This document shows positions 7,839 through 17,726 of a stretch of 64,000 bases of DNA, piece after piece. Made by a program: the position numbers and the translations under genes. The stretch's first letter is position 1, and every line of letters begins with the position of its first letter. The notes beneath the pieces were generated by a model, which worked only from the letters and a program-made list of their open reading frames with translations, did not search any database and was not told the origin of the DNA. The stretch comes from an uncultured Lachnospiraceae bacterium (lineage in GTDB: Bacteria; Bacillota; Clostridia; Lachnospirales; Lachnospiraceae), in assembly GCA_910576975.1 (NCBI GenBank), contig CAJTJY010000016.1:1-64000 (forward strand), written 5' to 3'.

Positions 7839-8321
7839 TTAAATTATTTTCACGGTCTTTCCCACTGCCTTAATGTAAAATTCTCCCGTTTCTGGATACA
7901 ACTCCACTGTCCGCCCAAAATTAAGCCCCGTATCCTCTGCAACCAGCGGAATTCCAAGCTGCTTTAACTTTTTTCTTGAAGCAATCGCATTACGCTCGCC
8001 CACGTTTCCAATTCCAGACATGCCTTTTACCTCAAACATTCTCGCACCGCCTGCTATTTTAGCAACAAGGCGCCTTTTATTGGCGCCCGCCGCAACCATT
8101 CTCCTGACCAATTCCTCTATTCCTGTATCTGCAAATTTTGCAATATTTAAATTATTCCTCATCTGGGTACTGTCTGGAAGCATAATGTGCGCTAATCCAC
8201 CTATTTTCGTAACTGAATCATATACTGCGATTCCAATGCAAGACCCCAACCCTAATGTAGTAATCATATCTGGTGCTCTGCAAATATTCAAATCTGCCAT
8301 TCCAACCTTAACTGTAGCCAT
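7839..8321 (-). CDS. cheD: Chemoreceptor glutamine deamidase CheD
   Basis: CheD deamidates receptor glutamines and partners with CheC. The 160-residue protein shows the thiol catalytic centre: Cys in LGSCIG and His in the AHIMLPDS motif. ATG at 8321 is preferred over the ATG two codons earlier (8327) because GGAG lies only one base from the earlier codon but seven from this one. It follows cheC by 13 bases. Confidence 0.94.
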   Translation of the reverse strand: MATVKVGMADLNICRAPDMITTLGLGSCIGIAVYDSVTKIGGLAHIMLPDSTQMRNNLNIAKFADTGIEELVRRMVAAGANKRRLVAKIAGGARMFEVKGMSGIGNVGERNAIASRKKLKQLGIPLVAEDTGLNFGRTVELYPETGEFYIKAVGKTVKII

Positions 8322-8334
8322 AACCATGCTCCTC

Positions 8335-8955
8335 TTATAGTGTAATCCCCAATGATGTTAAAATCTTATCATAGGATTCAACATCAGGCATCAAGATAAA
8401 AAATCCTTGTATCTTCACTTCATCGCCAAATTCCGTCTGAATCAAAAGTGCATTATCCCCGTATTGTCCAAACTGAATGGCAGGCACGCTTAAGATTGCA
8501 GCCGCCATGTCAATGGCAAGATACGGTATGGAGGAAGTAATCACCATATTCGTCATTGTTGATAATGCCGATAAATAAGAACCTGAAATAATATTGCCAA
8601 TCTCCTTAATAGCCGACATATCCATTTCATTAAACTCTTCTGCATACCCGTCAGTCCTGCCCATCAGGCGGTTCACAAGATAGCGTGCGGAATCCATCTT
8701 TAACAAAAACATCATACTTCCACTGATGTCGCTCTCCACTTCCAGGTAAATCCCAACCACAGTCTCCTCTTCAGCGCCAATAGCCGTAGGAAGCTCCTGA
8801 AACGTCAAAAACTCTACCTTCGGTACATCCATATTCACCTTAATGCTTAACATATTTGAAATTGCCGTAGTGGCATTTCCTGCTCCAATATTTCCAATCT
8901 CTTTCAGTACATCAAAATATTGATCATTTACCTGTTCTAAACTAAATTTCGCCAT
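8335..8955 (-). CDS. cheC: CheY-P phosphatase CheC
   Basis: This 206-residue CheC-family phosphatase carries both catalytic E-x2-N motifs, in LKEIGNIGAGNATTA near the N-terminus and in IKEIGNIISGSYLSA in the second half. It dephosphorylates CheY-P and, in Bacillus, forms a complex with CheD that links adaptation to excitation. ATG at 8955 has GGAG upstream; the open frame reaches 9021 but without a ribosome site. Confidence 0.94.
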   Translation of the reverse strand: MAKFSLEQVNDQYFDVLKEIGNIGAGNATTAISNMLSIKVNMDVPKVEFLTFQELPTAIGAEEETVVGIYLEVESDISGSMMFLLKMDSARYLVNRLMGRTDGYAEEFNEMDMSAIKEIGNIISGSYLSALSTMTNMVITSSIPYLAIDMAAAILSVPAIQFGQYGDNALLIQTEFGDEVKIQGFFILMPDVESYDKILTSLGITL

Positions 8956-9009
8956 AAGTGCTCCATTCCTTCCTCTTACTGAGGTTTTATTACCATAGTG
9001 ATTGTGAAC

Positions 9010-9047
9010 AGGCTGTTGCACAAAGCTTCACGCTTCTACAACAGCCT
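9010..9047 (-). other. Hairpin in the cheW-cheC spacer
   Basis: AGGCTGTTG (9010-9018) and CAACAGCCT (9039-9047) form a perfect 9-bp stem with a further AGAAGC/GAAGCTT-type inner pairing. It fills part of the 106-bp gap between cheW and cheC, unusually large for this operon. No U-tract follows. It may stabilise or process the mRNA, or be a remnant of a small mobile palindrome. Confidence 0.5.
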
Positions 9048-9061
9048 TCTTCTAAATCTGC

Positions 9062-9526
9062 CTATACCATTTCCGGCTCATCAATGATGCTGTTGGTATC
9101 AAACAGAGAAATTAATTCTTCTCCATGCTTTCCTACTCCATTAATAAAATTGCTCTTAACATTCTTAGCATCATAAGCAACCTTGTCAATTTCATCCGGA
9201 GCCAAAGTTACAACTTCCTTAACCTCATCTACTACAATCCCCAGTACTCCATGTTCTTCGAGTTTCAAAATGATGATTCTGGTGACGTCTGTAAATTCAT
9301 CCGGCTCCAAATTCATCTTTGTCCTTATGCTCATAACCGGAACAATCTCCCCGCGGAGGTTGATGATTCCCTTAAAATAAGACTGCGCCTTGGGAACTCT
9401 GGTAATCTTCTGCATACGAACAATATTATCCACATAACTGATATCAATTCCGTATTGTTCACTACCGATCTTCACTACAATAAACTGCTTCTTGCTATTT
9501 TCCGCCAAAGCGATATTATTTGCCAT
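9062..9526 (-). CDS. cheW: Chemotaxis coupling protein CheW
   Basis: CheW is the SH3-like adaptor joining receptors to CheA. The 154-residue protein has the family core with GSEQYGIDISYVDNIVRMQ near the N-terminus and GIINLRGEIVPV in the middle. It starts 12 bases after cheA and has GGGGGTG upstream of ATG 9526. Confidence 0.95.
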   Translation of the reverse strand: MANNIALAENSKKQFIVVKIGSEQYGIDISYVDNIVRMQKITRVPKAQSYFKGIINLRGEIVPVMSIRTKMNLEPDEFTDVTRIIILKLEEHGVLGIVVDEVKEVVTLAPDEIDKVAYDAKNVKSNFINGVGKHGEELISLFDTNSIIDEPEMV

Positions 9527-9537
9527 CTCAACACCCC

Positions 9538-11637
9538 CTAAAATAATGTATTCACATCCAGGATTAAAGCAACCTCGCCATCTCCTAAAACAGTAGCGCC
9601 GCTAATAATCTTGCTGCTGTTATTGATGTATTTGCCAAGGGACTTAATTACGATTTCCTGTTGTCCGTTCAACTCATCAACAATCAATCCCGCAACCTTA
9701 TCGCCTTTGCGCACAATGATGACCGTTAGGCTCTCACGCTCTTTTTCTTCCGGCTCGCAATCAAGAAGCTGATCCAAACGGATCAACGGAATCACGATTC
9801 CCCGGATATGAATGACTTCTTTTGCCTGGACAAATTTGATTTCTTCGGGCAGTATTTCCTCAATCGTTTCAATGGCTCCAAGCGAGATCGCATACTTCTC
9901 TCCTCTAACTTCTACCATTAATGCCTGAATAATCGCCAAAGTCAATGGCAGGCGCACGGTAAATTTCGAACCTTCTCCGAGCACGCTCTTGACCTCGACA
10001 TCTCCGCCTAAAGCTTCGATATTAGATTTTACCACGTCAAGGCCTACGCCTCTCCCAGAAATGTCAGAAATCTTCTTTGCCATGGAAAAACTGGGCATAA
10101 ACAAGAAATCGATAATTTCTTTTTGGCTCAATGCCTCCGCTTGCTCGGGAGTCAGCAACCCACGTTCAATCGCCTTATTCTTAACATTCTCTGTGTCAAT
10201 GCCATTTCCATCGTCGCTGACCTCGATGATGACATTATTTCCTTCCTGGAAAGCATTTAAATGGATAGAACCAGACTCAGGCTTGCCCCTCTTGCGACGA
10301 ACTTCTGTGCTTTCAAGTCCATGGTCTGCTGAATTACGAAGCAAATGCTGCAAGGGATCGCCAATCTGATCCACTACCGTACGATCCAGCTCCGTATCTT
10401 CACCTGTCATATACAATTCCATTTTTTTATCTAATTTCTTAGATAAGTCACGGATCATTCTTGGGAATTTTTGGACAACGCTCTCGATTGGAACCATGCG
10501 GACTTTCATTACAGATTCATGAAGTCCTGTCGTAATTCTCTCCAGATATTCAATCTGCTCATGAAATGCCTGAGAGTTTGCGCCGCAAGCTCCGCCATCT
10601 GAACTAGAACCAATGGCAACAAGCGAGTTTTTGGCTATAATCAGCTCGCTGACCTGATTCATTAATGCATCCAGTTTTTCAATATCTACCCGCACTGTGC
10701 GGTTTGTTACAGGCTTTCCTGTCGTTGCTTTCTTCGTGGCAGGCACCTGCTTTGCGGCAGGCACTTGTTTTTCCTCTTCCTCTTGTTTCGCTACTTCCGC
10801 TGCTTTTGCTGCCTCTGCCGCCTCTTTCTTCTCAGCTGCGGCAGTCAATTCACTATATTTTATTTTTTCGCCAACTACCTCGCCAATTTCAGAAACTGCT
10901 TTGGAAACTTCCAGAATTCTCGCCAAATCCTCTTCACTTACCAGGTAGAAGCTAAAATCATTTCCAAATTTCTCATCCTCAATATCCTGGGAACTTGGAT
11001 TATATGCAATAATATTCCCATAATCCTCTACTGCTTTAAAGACTAAAAAGGCACGCGCGGCTTTTAGCAAGCATTCCTTTTGAATAAACACGGTCACTCC
11101 ATAAATGCTCATTCCTTTGCTCTCTGCTTCCCGCAATTCCTCTTTTTCTTTCTCAGAAAATTCCATATCCAGATATTTTTTCGGATATTTTTCATCCCCT
11201 GGCTGTTCTGTGGGAACTTCTTTCTTTTCTGGCTCTTTCTTTTCTACTCCGATTCCTGCAGCTAAAATATCATTCAGTTCTTGAACGATAGCTTCATTAT
11301 CATCGGTTCCTTCGTCAGAACTTTCCTTCACATTCTCTAAATATGCGTCAATAGCGTCCAGGCACTGAAACAGGACGTCCACCAGACCGCTGGTAACGTT
11401 CATATTGCCACTGCGGACTTCTTGAAACACATTCTCCATATCGTGGGTTAAGCGCTGCATCCGCTTAAATCCCATAGTTCCCGCCATTCCTTTTAAAGAA
11501 TGAGCCGCACGGAAAATCTCATTGATCGTGTCCATGTTCTCCGGCTCTTTTTCCAAGGTCATAATGCAGTCTGACAAGTTCTGCAAATGTCCATTCGTTT
11601 CATCAATAAAAATCTCAAGGTATTGGCTTACATCCAT
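9538..11637 (-). CDS. cheA: Chemotaxis histidine kinase CheA
   Basis: This 699-residue kinase has the five-domain layout. P1 (about 1-105) holds phospho-acceptor His46 in AAHSLKGMAG. A P2-like CheY-binding domain spans about 175-265. An Ala/Glu/Lys-rich linker (265-310) leads to the P3 dimerisation helices (about 315-385). The P4 ATPase (about 385-565) has N box LLRNSADHGLE, G1 VSDDGNGID and G2 GRGVGLDVV. P5, CheW-like, runs to the end. It feeds phosphate to CheY and CheB in the same operon. Confidence 0.97.
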   Translation of the reverse strand: MDVSQYLEIFIDETNGHLQNLSDCIMTLEKEPENMDTINEIFRAAHSLKGMAGTMGFKRMQRLTHDMENVFQEVRSGNMNVTSGLVDVLFQCLDAIDAYLENVKESSDEGTDDNEAIVQELNDILAAGIGVEKKEPEKKEVPTEQPGDEKYPKKYLDMEFSEKEKEELREAESKGMSIYGVTVFIQKECLLKAARAFLVFKAVEDYGNIIAYNPSSQDIEDEKFGNDFSFYLVSEEDLARILEVSKAVSEIGEVVGEKIKYSELTAAAEKKEAAEAAKAAEVAKQEEEEKQVPAAKQVPATKKATTGKPVTNRTVRVDIEKLDALMNQVSELIIAKNSLVAIGSSSDGGACGANSQAFHEQIEYLERITTGLHESVMKVRMVPIESVVQKFPRMIRDLSKKLDKKMELYMTGEDTELDRTVVDQIGDPLQHLLRNSADHGLESTEVRRKRGKPESGSIHLNAFQEGNNVIIEVSDDGNGIDTENVKNKAIERGLLTPEQAEALSQKEIIDFLFMPSFSMAKKISDISGRGVGLDVVKSNIEALGGDVEVKSVLGEGSKFTVRLPLTLAIIQALMVEVRGEKYAISLGAIETIEEILPEEIKFVQAKEVIHIRGIVIPLIRLDQLLDCEPEEKERESLTVIIVRKGDKVAGLIVDELNGQQEIVIKSLGKYINNSSKIISGATVLGDGEVALILDVNTLF

Positions 11638-11638
11638 A

Positions 11639-12715
11639 TCACTGTACCCCCACGTTCTTTATTATTGTGTGCGCAACATCAGTTAATGGAACTACTTCAT
11701 TTACAACACCTGCATCTACGACTGCTTTAGGCATCCCGTATACCACACAGCTTTTCGCATCCTGTGAAATCACATGTACGGGCTTCCGCTTTTTCAGGGC
11801 AACGATTCCCTCTGTGCCATCTGCACCCATTCCGGTAAGCACGACACAGACAATCTCGTCATAACCGCTCGTCTTAAGAGACTTATAGGTTATATTCGCA
11901 CAAGGGCGAAGACCACCAATAGCTGGCGCATCATTCAAACGGATCACATGCGTTCCGTCTGCTTTCTTTTGTACCTCCATATGCTGCCCGCCCGGCGCAA
12001 TATACACGCATCCTTTCTTCAATACGTCGCCTTCCTCTGCCTCACGGACCTCGACTTTGCTAGTCTCGTTCAAGCGTTCCGCCATAGACTTTGTAAATCC
12101 TTTCGGCATATGCTGCACCAATACCATCGGCGCATTCATATCTGCTGGTAAATATGGGATAACGCTCTGAAGCGCTTTGGGACCTCCAGTGGAACACGCA
12201 AGCGCTATCAATTTATTATTTCCAGCGCGCTGGAGCGTCTTTGGACGTTTTAGCGATGATTTTTCCAAAGCTGGCGTGACTTTCCCAGGAGCATTCAAAG
12301 CATTTTTACTGTTTTCAGACTTTGTAACCGCCTGCAAAATATTAAGGATGCCTCTGCGGAAATCATCTCCCTTTGCCTCAATAATGTTATTAGGTTTCGT
12401 TACAAAGTCAATAGCCCCAAGCTCCATAGCTCGAATTGTTACATCAGCATCCCGGGTAGTCAGGGTACTTACCATGAGGACCGTCGCTTTAATGCCGTCT
12501 TGCTGTAATTTCTCCAGTAATTCCAGTCCAGTCATACGAGGCATGTTTACATCCAAAACTACTGCATCATACGTTGTGGATTTTAACTTTTCGTATGCCT
12601 CTAGACCATCCCTGCAAACATCTGTTACCTGAAATGTACCATCTGAAGTAATTATATCACAAATAACTCTTCTCATGAGTGCAGAATCATCAACAACTAA
12701 AATATTTTTTTTCAT
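11639..12715 (-). CDS. cheB: Chemotaxis methylesterase CheB
   Basis: This 358-residue protein joins an N-terminal receiver (Asp55 in AVVLDVNMPRMTG) to a C-terminal methylesterase. The catalytic triad motifs are seen: Ser in ALACSTGGPKAL, His in VLVQHMPKGF and Asp in LTGMGADGTEG. It demethylates receptors for adaptation. ATG at 12715 starts the canonical MKKNILVVDDSALMRR; the open frame extends upstream to 12754 without a matching family start. CheR is not in the window. Confidence 0.96.
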   Translation of the reverse strand: MKKNILVVDDSALMRRVICDIITSDGTFQVTDVCRDGLEAYEKLKSTTYDAVVLDVNMPRMTGLELLEKLQQDGIKATVLMVSTLTTRDADVTIRAMELGAIDFVTKPNNIIEAKGDDFRRGILNILQAVTKSENSKNALNAPGKVTPALEKSSLKRPKTLQRAGNNKLIALACSTGGPKALQSVIPYLPADMNAPMVLVQHMPKGFTKSMAERLNETSKVEVREAEEGDVLKKGCVYIAPGGQHMEVQKKADGTHVIRLNDAPAIGGLRPCANITYKSLKTSGYDEIVCVVLTGMGADGTEGIVALKKRKPVHVISQDAKSCVVYGMPKAVVDAGVVNEVVPLTDVAHTIIKNVGVQ

Positions 12716-12719
12716 ACAA

Positions 12720-13472
12720 TCATCCCTTTTGTCTGTTCTTACGTTCCTGCTCAAAAATGTACTTAATTATCTTTTCCCGCTCTTTGGGCTTTATCATAAA
12801 CTGCGTCCGATATTCATATTTATTTTTGGCGTCTTTCTTTATCTGTGGATCATTTTCAAGGCACTTGCAAAATAAAATTTCTCCCAAAATTTCCAGGTGA
12901 TGCGTGGTCTCCTGCCCTTTTAGGTCAATCAGCATTAAGACATAGTCCCCTCGCTCTCCTGGTTCATCTGATATAAACCGCAGTCCTCCGCCACTGATGT
13001 CCACTGCGACTGCGTTCCTTGGAACTTCTTGCTCACACCCAATCTTCCGAAGTTCTTTCAGTTCCTCTAATGGTATTTCCTGCGCTTCCCCTTTTGTAAC
13101 AGGATAGTAATAAATATCCAAGAGACACTCAAAGCGATAGTACTGCCGCCGTTGAAATTTCTCCAGGGGAGTCTTCCTTTCAAACAAAAGCAAATACATC
13201 CGTTCTTTGATGTAGCGATCCTTAATATGCCCAATACAACGATACATGCCTGTTCGGGTATAAAACAAGAATTCCAGGCGAACGCCAGAGGGAACTATGA
13301 CGTTATCCCCTCTTTCTGTGGGCACTCCTATTTCCATTTCCCCGTTTTTCTTAATATCCTGCACTTTGCTGCGATAAGTAGTCGGACGCAGCCCGCTCTT
13401 TCTTCCTTGCTCTACCTGCTGTAAAATCCGAATATCAACCTTATCTCCAACTTTTATAATGTCAGAACCCAT
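12720..13472 (-). CDS. ycgR: PilZ-domain flagellar brake protein (YcgR-like)
   Basis: This 250-residue protein has an N-terminal YcgR-type beta domain (about 5-100) and a C-terminal PilZ domain. The c-di-GMP-binding signatures are intact: RxxxR as RQYYR at 109-113 and DISGGG at 158-163. Binding of c-di-GMP would let it act on the motor as a brake. It lies between flhG and cheB, a common clostridial arrangement. Confidence 0.88.
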   Translation of the reverse strand: MGSDIIKVGDKVDIRILQQVEQGRKSGLRPTTYRSKVQDIKKNGEMEIGVPTERGDNVIVPSGVRLEFLFYTRTGMYRCIGHIKDRYIKERMYLLLFERKTPLEKFQRRQYYRFECLLDIYYYPVTKGEAQEIPLEELKELRKIGCEQEVPRNAVAVDISGGGLRFISDEPGERGDYVLMLIDLKGQETTHHLEILGEILFCKCLENDPQIKKDAKNKYEYRTQFMIKPKEREKIIKYIFEQERKNRQKG

Positions 13473-13487
13473 TCCACACCTCTGTCT

Positions 13488-14363
13488 TTAAATTCTTTTA
13501 AAAATAAAGCGGGATAGTAATTGTAAAATCCCTTTTTTCTCCTGTATTGGCACTACCGCTCCATCAATCAGGCAATCTGTCAAGATTTCAAATGCTTTTG
13601 ATGATTTTGCTTCAGGATACAAAATACTTACTGGCTGCTGCTGACGTACCGCTTTTTCCATGGCAATATCCTGTGGAATCATTCCCAAGTACTCCAAATT
13701 TCCATTTAAGAACTGACCCACGACTGCATTTAACTTTTCAAATATTCCCATGCTTTCTTCTTCTGAAGCCACGCGGTTGGAAATCACTTTGATTTTTGTC
13801 TCTGCCTGCCGAAATTCCTCATTACGATGCAATGCTTTCAAGAGAGAGTATGCATCTGTCAGAGAACTAGGCTCGGACGTAGCCAGCAATAAAATCTCTG
13901 GGCTTGCCATTACAAATTCCAGCACGTTATCTGAAATCCCAGCGCTGGTATCAATAATGATCACATCTGCCAATTCATCAAGTTTAGACAGATTTCCAAC
14001 TAGAAATTTTAGCTGGTCCTTGGAGAGATTATTTATCCCAATAATCCCAGAGCCACCTGAGATGAATCCGATCCCCAACGGACCTGGCGTAATAATCTCT
14101 TGTACAGTCTTTCCTCTGTAAATCACATCACTGAGATTATATTTAGGAATCGCCCCAAACATGATTTCCACATTTGCAAGACCAAAATCTGCATCAAAAA
14201 TAATGACTTTCTTACCACGTCTTTGCATCTGCACAGCAAGATTTACCACGACATTTGACTTTCCTACCCCGCCTTTTCCACTAGTAACAGTAAAAATCTG
14301 CGCTTTGGGCGTATTCTTTTGATTCTTTTTTACGATGCTTCTCAATTTTTCTGCCTGGTCCAT
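13488..14363 (-). CDS. flhG: Flagellar number regulator FlhG (MinD/ParA-type ATPase)
   Basis: This 291-residue MinD-like ATPase has the deviant Walker A GKGGVGKS at 29-36 and the N-terminal DQAEKLR motif, which in characterised FlhG proteins activates the GTPase of FlhF. It controls number and placing of flagella. It lies three bases after flhF, with the ribosome site GGAGG inside the end of flhF. Confidence 0.93.
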   Translation of the reverse strand: MDQAEKLRSIVKKNQKNTPKAQIFTVTSGKGGVGKSNVVVNLAVQMQRRGKKVIIFDADFGLANVEIMFGAIPKYNLSDVIYRGKTVQEIITPGPLGIGFISGGSGIIGINNLSKDQLKFLVGNLSKLDELADVIIIDTSAGISDNVLEFVMASPEILLLATSEPSSLTDAYSLLKALHRNEEFRQAETKIKVISNRVASEEESMGIFEKLNAVVGQFLNGNLEYLGMIPQDIAMEKAVRQQQPVSILYPEAKSSKAFEILTDCLIDGAVVPIQEKKGILQLLSRFIFKRI

Positions 14364-14366
14364 AAA

Positions 14367-15650
14367 TTATTTTCCTCCAAGCAGAAGCTTTACAATATTC
14401 TGGGTATTGAAAATCTCAATATCCTCCGGCACATTTTGCCCATAAGTAGTATATGACAAATCTGCACCGGTGTACAGCTTCATATTTAGTATATTGCCAA
14501 AACAACTTGTTTCATCTAATTTTGTAAAAATCATTTTAAATTGAAAATTTTTCATATAGATATCTGCGATATCCAAAAGATCCCGATATTTCGTGGTAGC
14601 GCTCAGGACCAAATAAACTTCTTTGTCATACCCGCCTGGAACCCGGTCAATCAATTCCTTTGTCTCGTGGAGCTGCCCTTCATTCTTATGCGAAAAGCCA
14701 GCCGTATCAATTAGGACCAAGTCATATTCCGTCGCCTGTGCAAGTTCCTCATTCAATTCCTCTGATGAATATACAATATTCAGTGGCGTATCTAAAATAT
14801 TCGCATAGGTGCGAAGCTGGTCTGCGGCCGCAATACGATAAGTATCCGCTGTATATAAAGTTACTTTCTTTCCCTTTTCAACTTTAAACCGTGAGGCTAT
14901 CTTAGCGATCGTGGTCGTCTTCCCCACTCCGGTAGGTCCGATAAAAAAAACTACCTTTGGTTTTTGTTCTGTAATCTCAATTGGCTGAGGCTGTCCAAAT
15001 TTTAAGATCATTTTCTGATAGATGCTGGAGAGGATATGATCTACGCTGATCCCGCTCTTCATGACTTTCTCCACCTCGTCCATAATCTGATTGACATATT
15101 TTTCATCTACGTCATTTTCCAAAAGAATCCCGTAAATCATTTTTATAAATTTAAGATTTTCATCCATCGGCGATTCCTCGGGAAGTGTTTCCTTGGTCGA
15201 ATCTGCAGGCTGTACCAGCTTCTTTTCCAAAAGTGACTGCAGGCTCTCCAGCTTTTCCTCTAAGTTATTTTCCACAGAATTATCCTTTTTCACCTCTTCA
15301 TGGAGTCCTTGTGGCATAGAAGAGGACCATGTACTTTCCACAGATGCAAAAACCTCTTTCATAGGATTTGGTCTTGGAATAGAAATGGGCTCATCTGCCG
15401 CCATGTTGATATTTGATGGTTCTGGAGCAGCTTCTGGCACTGACACTGGTTCCAATTGCCTTGCGGAACTCTTTATCTCTGTTTCCTCTATCGCAGCCGT
15501 TACCTCGACCATAGATGTCTTAAAAGAACGAAAAAAGCCTTTTGGCCTAACTTCTTTTACATTCATAATCACTGTGCCTGCCCCAAACTCTTCCTTGGCT
15601 TTTGCAATTGCTTCTTCTTCAGTTCTTCCCTGAAATTTTTTAATCGTCAT
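14367..15650 (-). CDS. flhF: Signal-recognition-type GTPase FlhF
   Basis: This 427-residue protein has a basic N-terminal region, a long variable linker (about 60-160) and an SRP-type NG domain. G1 is GPTGVGKTTT at 238-247, followed by DTYRIAAADQLR, DTAGFSHKN and TKLDET. FlhF marks the site of new flagella together with FlhG. Its start overlaps the flhA stop by four bases. Confidence 0.95.
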   Translation of the reverse strand: MTIKKFQGRTEEEAIAKAKEEFGAGTVIMNVKEVRPKGFFRSFKTSMVEVTAAIEETEIKSSARQLEPVSVPEAAPEPSNINMAADEPISIPRPNPMKEVFASVESTWSSSMPQGLHEEVKKDNSVENNLEEKLESLQSLLEKKLVQPADSTKETLPEESPMDENLKFIKMIYGILLENDVDEKYVNQIMDEVEKVMKSGISVDHILSSIYQKMILKFGQPQPIEITEQKPKVVFFIGPTGVGKTTTIAKIASRFKVEKGKKVTLYTADTYRIAAADQLRTYANILDTPLNIVYSSEELNEELAQATEYDLVLIDTAGFSHKNEGQLHETKELIDRVPGGYDKEVYLVLSATTKYRDLLDIADIYMKNFQFKMIFTKLDETSCFGNILNMKLYTGADLSYTTYGQNVPEDIEIFNTQNIVKLLLGGK

Positions 15651-17683
15651 GAAAGACTCACCATCCCTACTGATTGTAATTCGATATTGGATTCTACTTC
15701 ATTATATGAGACCACAATCAAGTCCCTGAAGTACTCTTCCGTCAATTTTTTAAAATACATCCGCACAATGGGGGACGTTATGATAATTGCATTTTTTCCT
15801 AAATCTTCTAGCTTTTTAATCTCAACCTCTAACGCTGCCATAAGTTCTTTGGTCTTCTCAGGATCAAGCGTCAGATATGCGCCCTGCTCTGTCTGTTTAA
15901 CAGAAGCCATAATCTCCTGTTCCATTTTTGGATCCAAGGTGATAACGCTTGTCACCTCATTCGTCGGGAAATACTTGCCAGAAATCGCCCGTTTTAAACT
16001 CTGTCTTGCATACTCAGTCAATACATCAGTATCACGGGTGGTTGCCGCATGATCTGCAAGCGTCTCAAAAATTGTAAGCAAATCTCGAATAGAAATTCCT
16101 TCCCGAAGCAGATTCTGCAATACTTTTTGTATTTCACCCACACCAAGAAGCTTTGGAATAAGTTCGTCCACCAAGGTTGGATGGTTTTCTCTGATATTGT
16201 CCACAAGGCCCTGCACGTCCTGTCTGGACAACAATTCATCAATATGAGAGCGGATCACCTCTGTCAAGTGGGTAGCAATGATAGACGGCGGATCTACGAC
16301 CGTATAGCCAAGGCTTTCCGCCCGCTCACGCTGATTTTCCGTAATCCAGAGCGCAGGCAGATGGAACGAGGGCTCAAACGTAGGTATTCCAGAAATCTCT
16401 TCTTCCACAAATCCAGGATTCATTGCCATATAATGGTCAAATAAGATCTCGCCCTCCGTAATTTGAATCCCTTTGATTTTAATAATATACTGATTCGGAT
16501 TCAACTGAATATTATCTCTCAAACGTATAATTGGCACGACCGTACCAAGCTCCAATGCAATCTGCCTGCGGATCATGACAACGCGGTCCAAAAGGTCTCC
16601 GCCCTGATTCACGTCGGCAAGCGGAATAATTCCATATCCAAACTCCAGCTCAATAGGATCGACCTGAAGCAAAGATACCACATTCTCTGGCCTTCGGATT
16701 TCCTCTGCTTGTTCTTCAGCAGTATCAACCTCTTCCTCAATTGCTTCCACGCCAAGGCTGTTCTCCACACTTCTGCCAGCAATGAAGAAACTGATCCCAA
16801 GCGGAACGAATAATTTCCATTCCAAAGGCGTTGTTAATCCCAAAAAGACCATGACCACGCCCACGATATACAATACTTTTGGAATCCCAAACAACTGCTT
16901 GATTAAAATTTCCCCGAAATCTGCTTCTTTTGATGCTTTCGTTACAAGAATACCTGTCGCAAGAGAAATCAAGAGAGAAGGAATCTGACTGACCAGTCCA
17001 TCACCTATGGTAAGTATCCCGTATTGATTTAAGGCGTCCATAATCGGCAATTCCTGCCGAAGCATTCCCATGGCAATTCCGCCTATCAGGTTAACAAACG
17101 TAACCACGATACCAACTGTGGCATCTCCCTTCACATACTTCGTGGCACCATCCATGGCTCCAAAAAAGCTGGATTCCTGCTGTATTTTATCCCGGCGCTC
17201 CCTTGCCTGCTTTTCACTGATAATGCCTGTGTTCAAATCCGCATCAATTGCCATCTGTTTTCCAGGCATAGCATCCAGTGTAAATCTGGCTGTCACCTCA
17301 GATACACGTTCAGAACCTTTATTGATTACGATTAACTGAATCAAGATCATGATAATAAAAATGATGGCTCCAATAATCAGATCATTTCCACCCACAAACT
17401 GGCCAAAAGTCCGTACCACATTGCCTGGATCCCCAGTATTTAGAATTAAACGCGTAGAAGAAACATTTAAGGAAATACGGAATATCGTGGTAAACAAAAG
17501 CAACGTAGGGAAAAAAGACATGTCAAGCACTTCTTTAACAAACAACGCATTCATCAATATGACCAATGCAATAGAAATGTTTACTGCCAGCATTATATCT
17601 AACAGAATAGATGGAATTGGAACAATAAAGAATATGATAGCCGCCAATAAATATAACGCTATCCCCGCATCCGCCTTCTTCAT
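15647..17683 (-). CDS. flhA: Flagellar type III export protein FlhA
   Basis: This 678-residue export-gate protein has about eight membrane helices in the first 310 residues and a large cytosolic domain that docks chaperone-substrate complexes. The FHIPEP-family signature region with RFTLDAMPGKQMAIDADL is seen after the fourth helix. It lies in the order flhB-flhA-flhF-flhG and overlaps flhF by four bases. AAAGGAGAG precedes ATG 17683. Confidence 0.97.
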   Translation of the reverse strand: MKKADAGIALYLLAAIIFFIVPIPSILLDIMLAVNISIALVILMNALFVKEVLDMSFFPTLLLFTTIFRISLNVSSTRLILNTGDPGNVVRTFGQFVGGNDLIIGAIIFIIMILIQLIVINKGSERVSEVTARFTLDAMPGKQMAIDADLNTGIISEKQARERRDKIQQESSFFGAMDGATKYVKGDATVGIVVTFVNLIGGIAMGMLRQELPIMDALNQYGILTIGDGLVSQIPSLLISLATGILVTKASKEADFGEILIKQLFGIPKVLYIVGVVMVFLGLTTPLEWKLFVPLGISFFIAGRSVENSLGVEAIEEEVDTAEEQAEEIRRPENVVSLLQVDPIELEFGYGIIPLADVNQGGDLLDRVVMIRRQIALELGTVVPIIRLRDNIQLNPNQYIIKIKGIQITEGEILFDHYMAMNPGFVEEEISGIPTFEPSFHLPALWITENQRERAESLGYTVVDPPSIIATHLTEVIRSHIDELLSRQDVQGLVDNIRENHPTLVDELIPKLLGVGEIQKVLQNLLREGISIRDLLTIFETLADHAATTRDTDVLTEYARQSLKRAISGKYFPTNEVTSVITLDPKMEQEIMASVKQTEQGAYLTLDPEKTKELMAALEVEIKKLEDLGKNAIIITSPIVRMYFKKLTEEYFRDLIVVSYNEVESNIELQSVGMVSLS

Positions 17684-17726
17684 GCTGCATTCTCTCCTTT
17701 CGTCTCTTCTCTATTTTTCAATCAAT

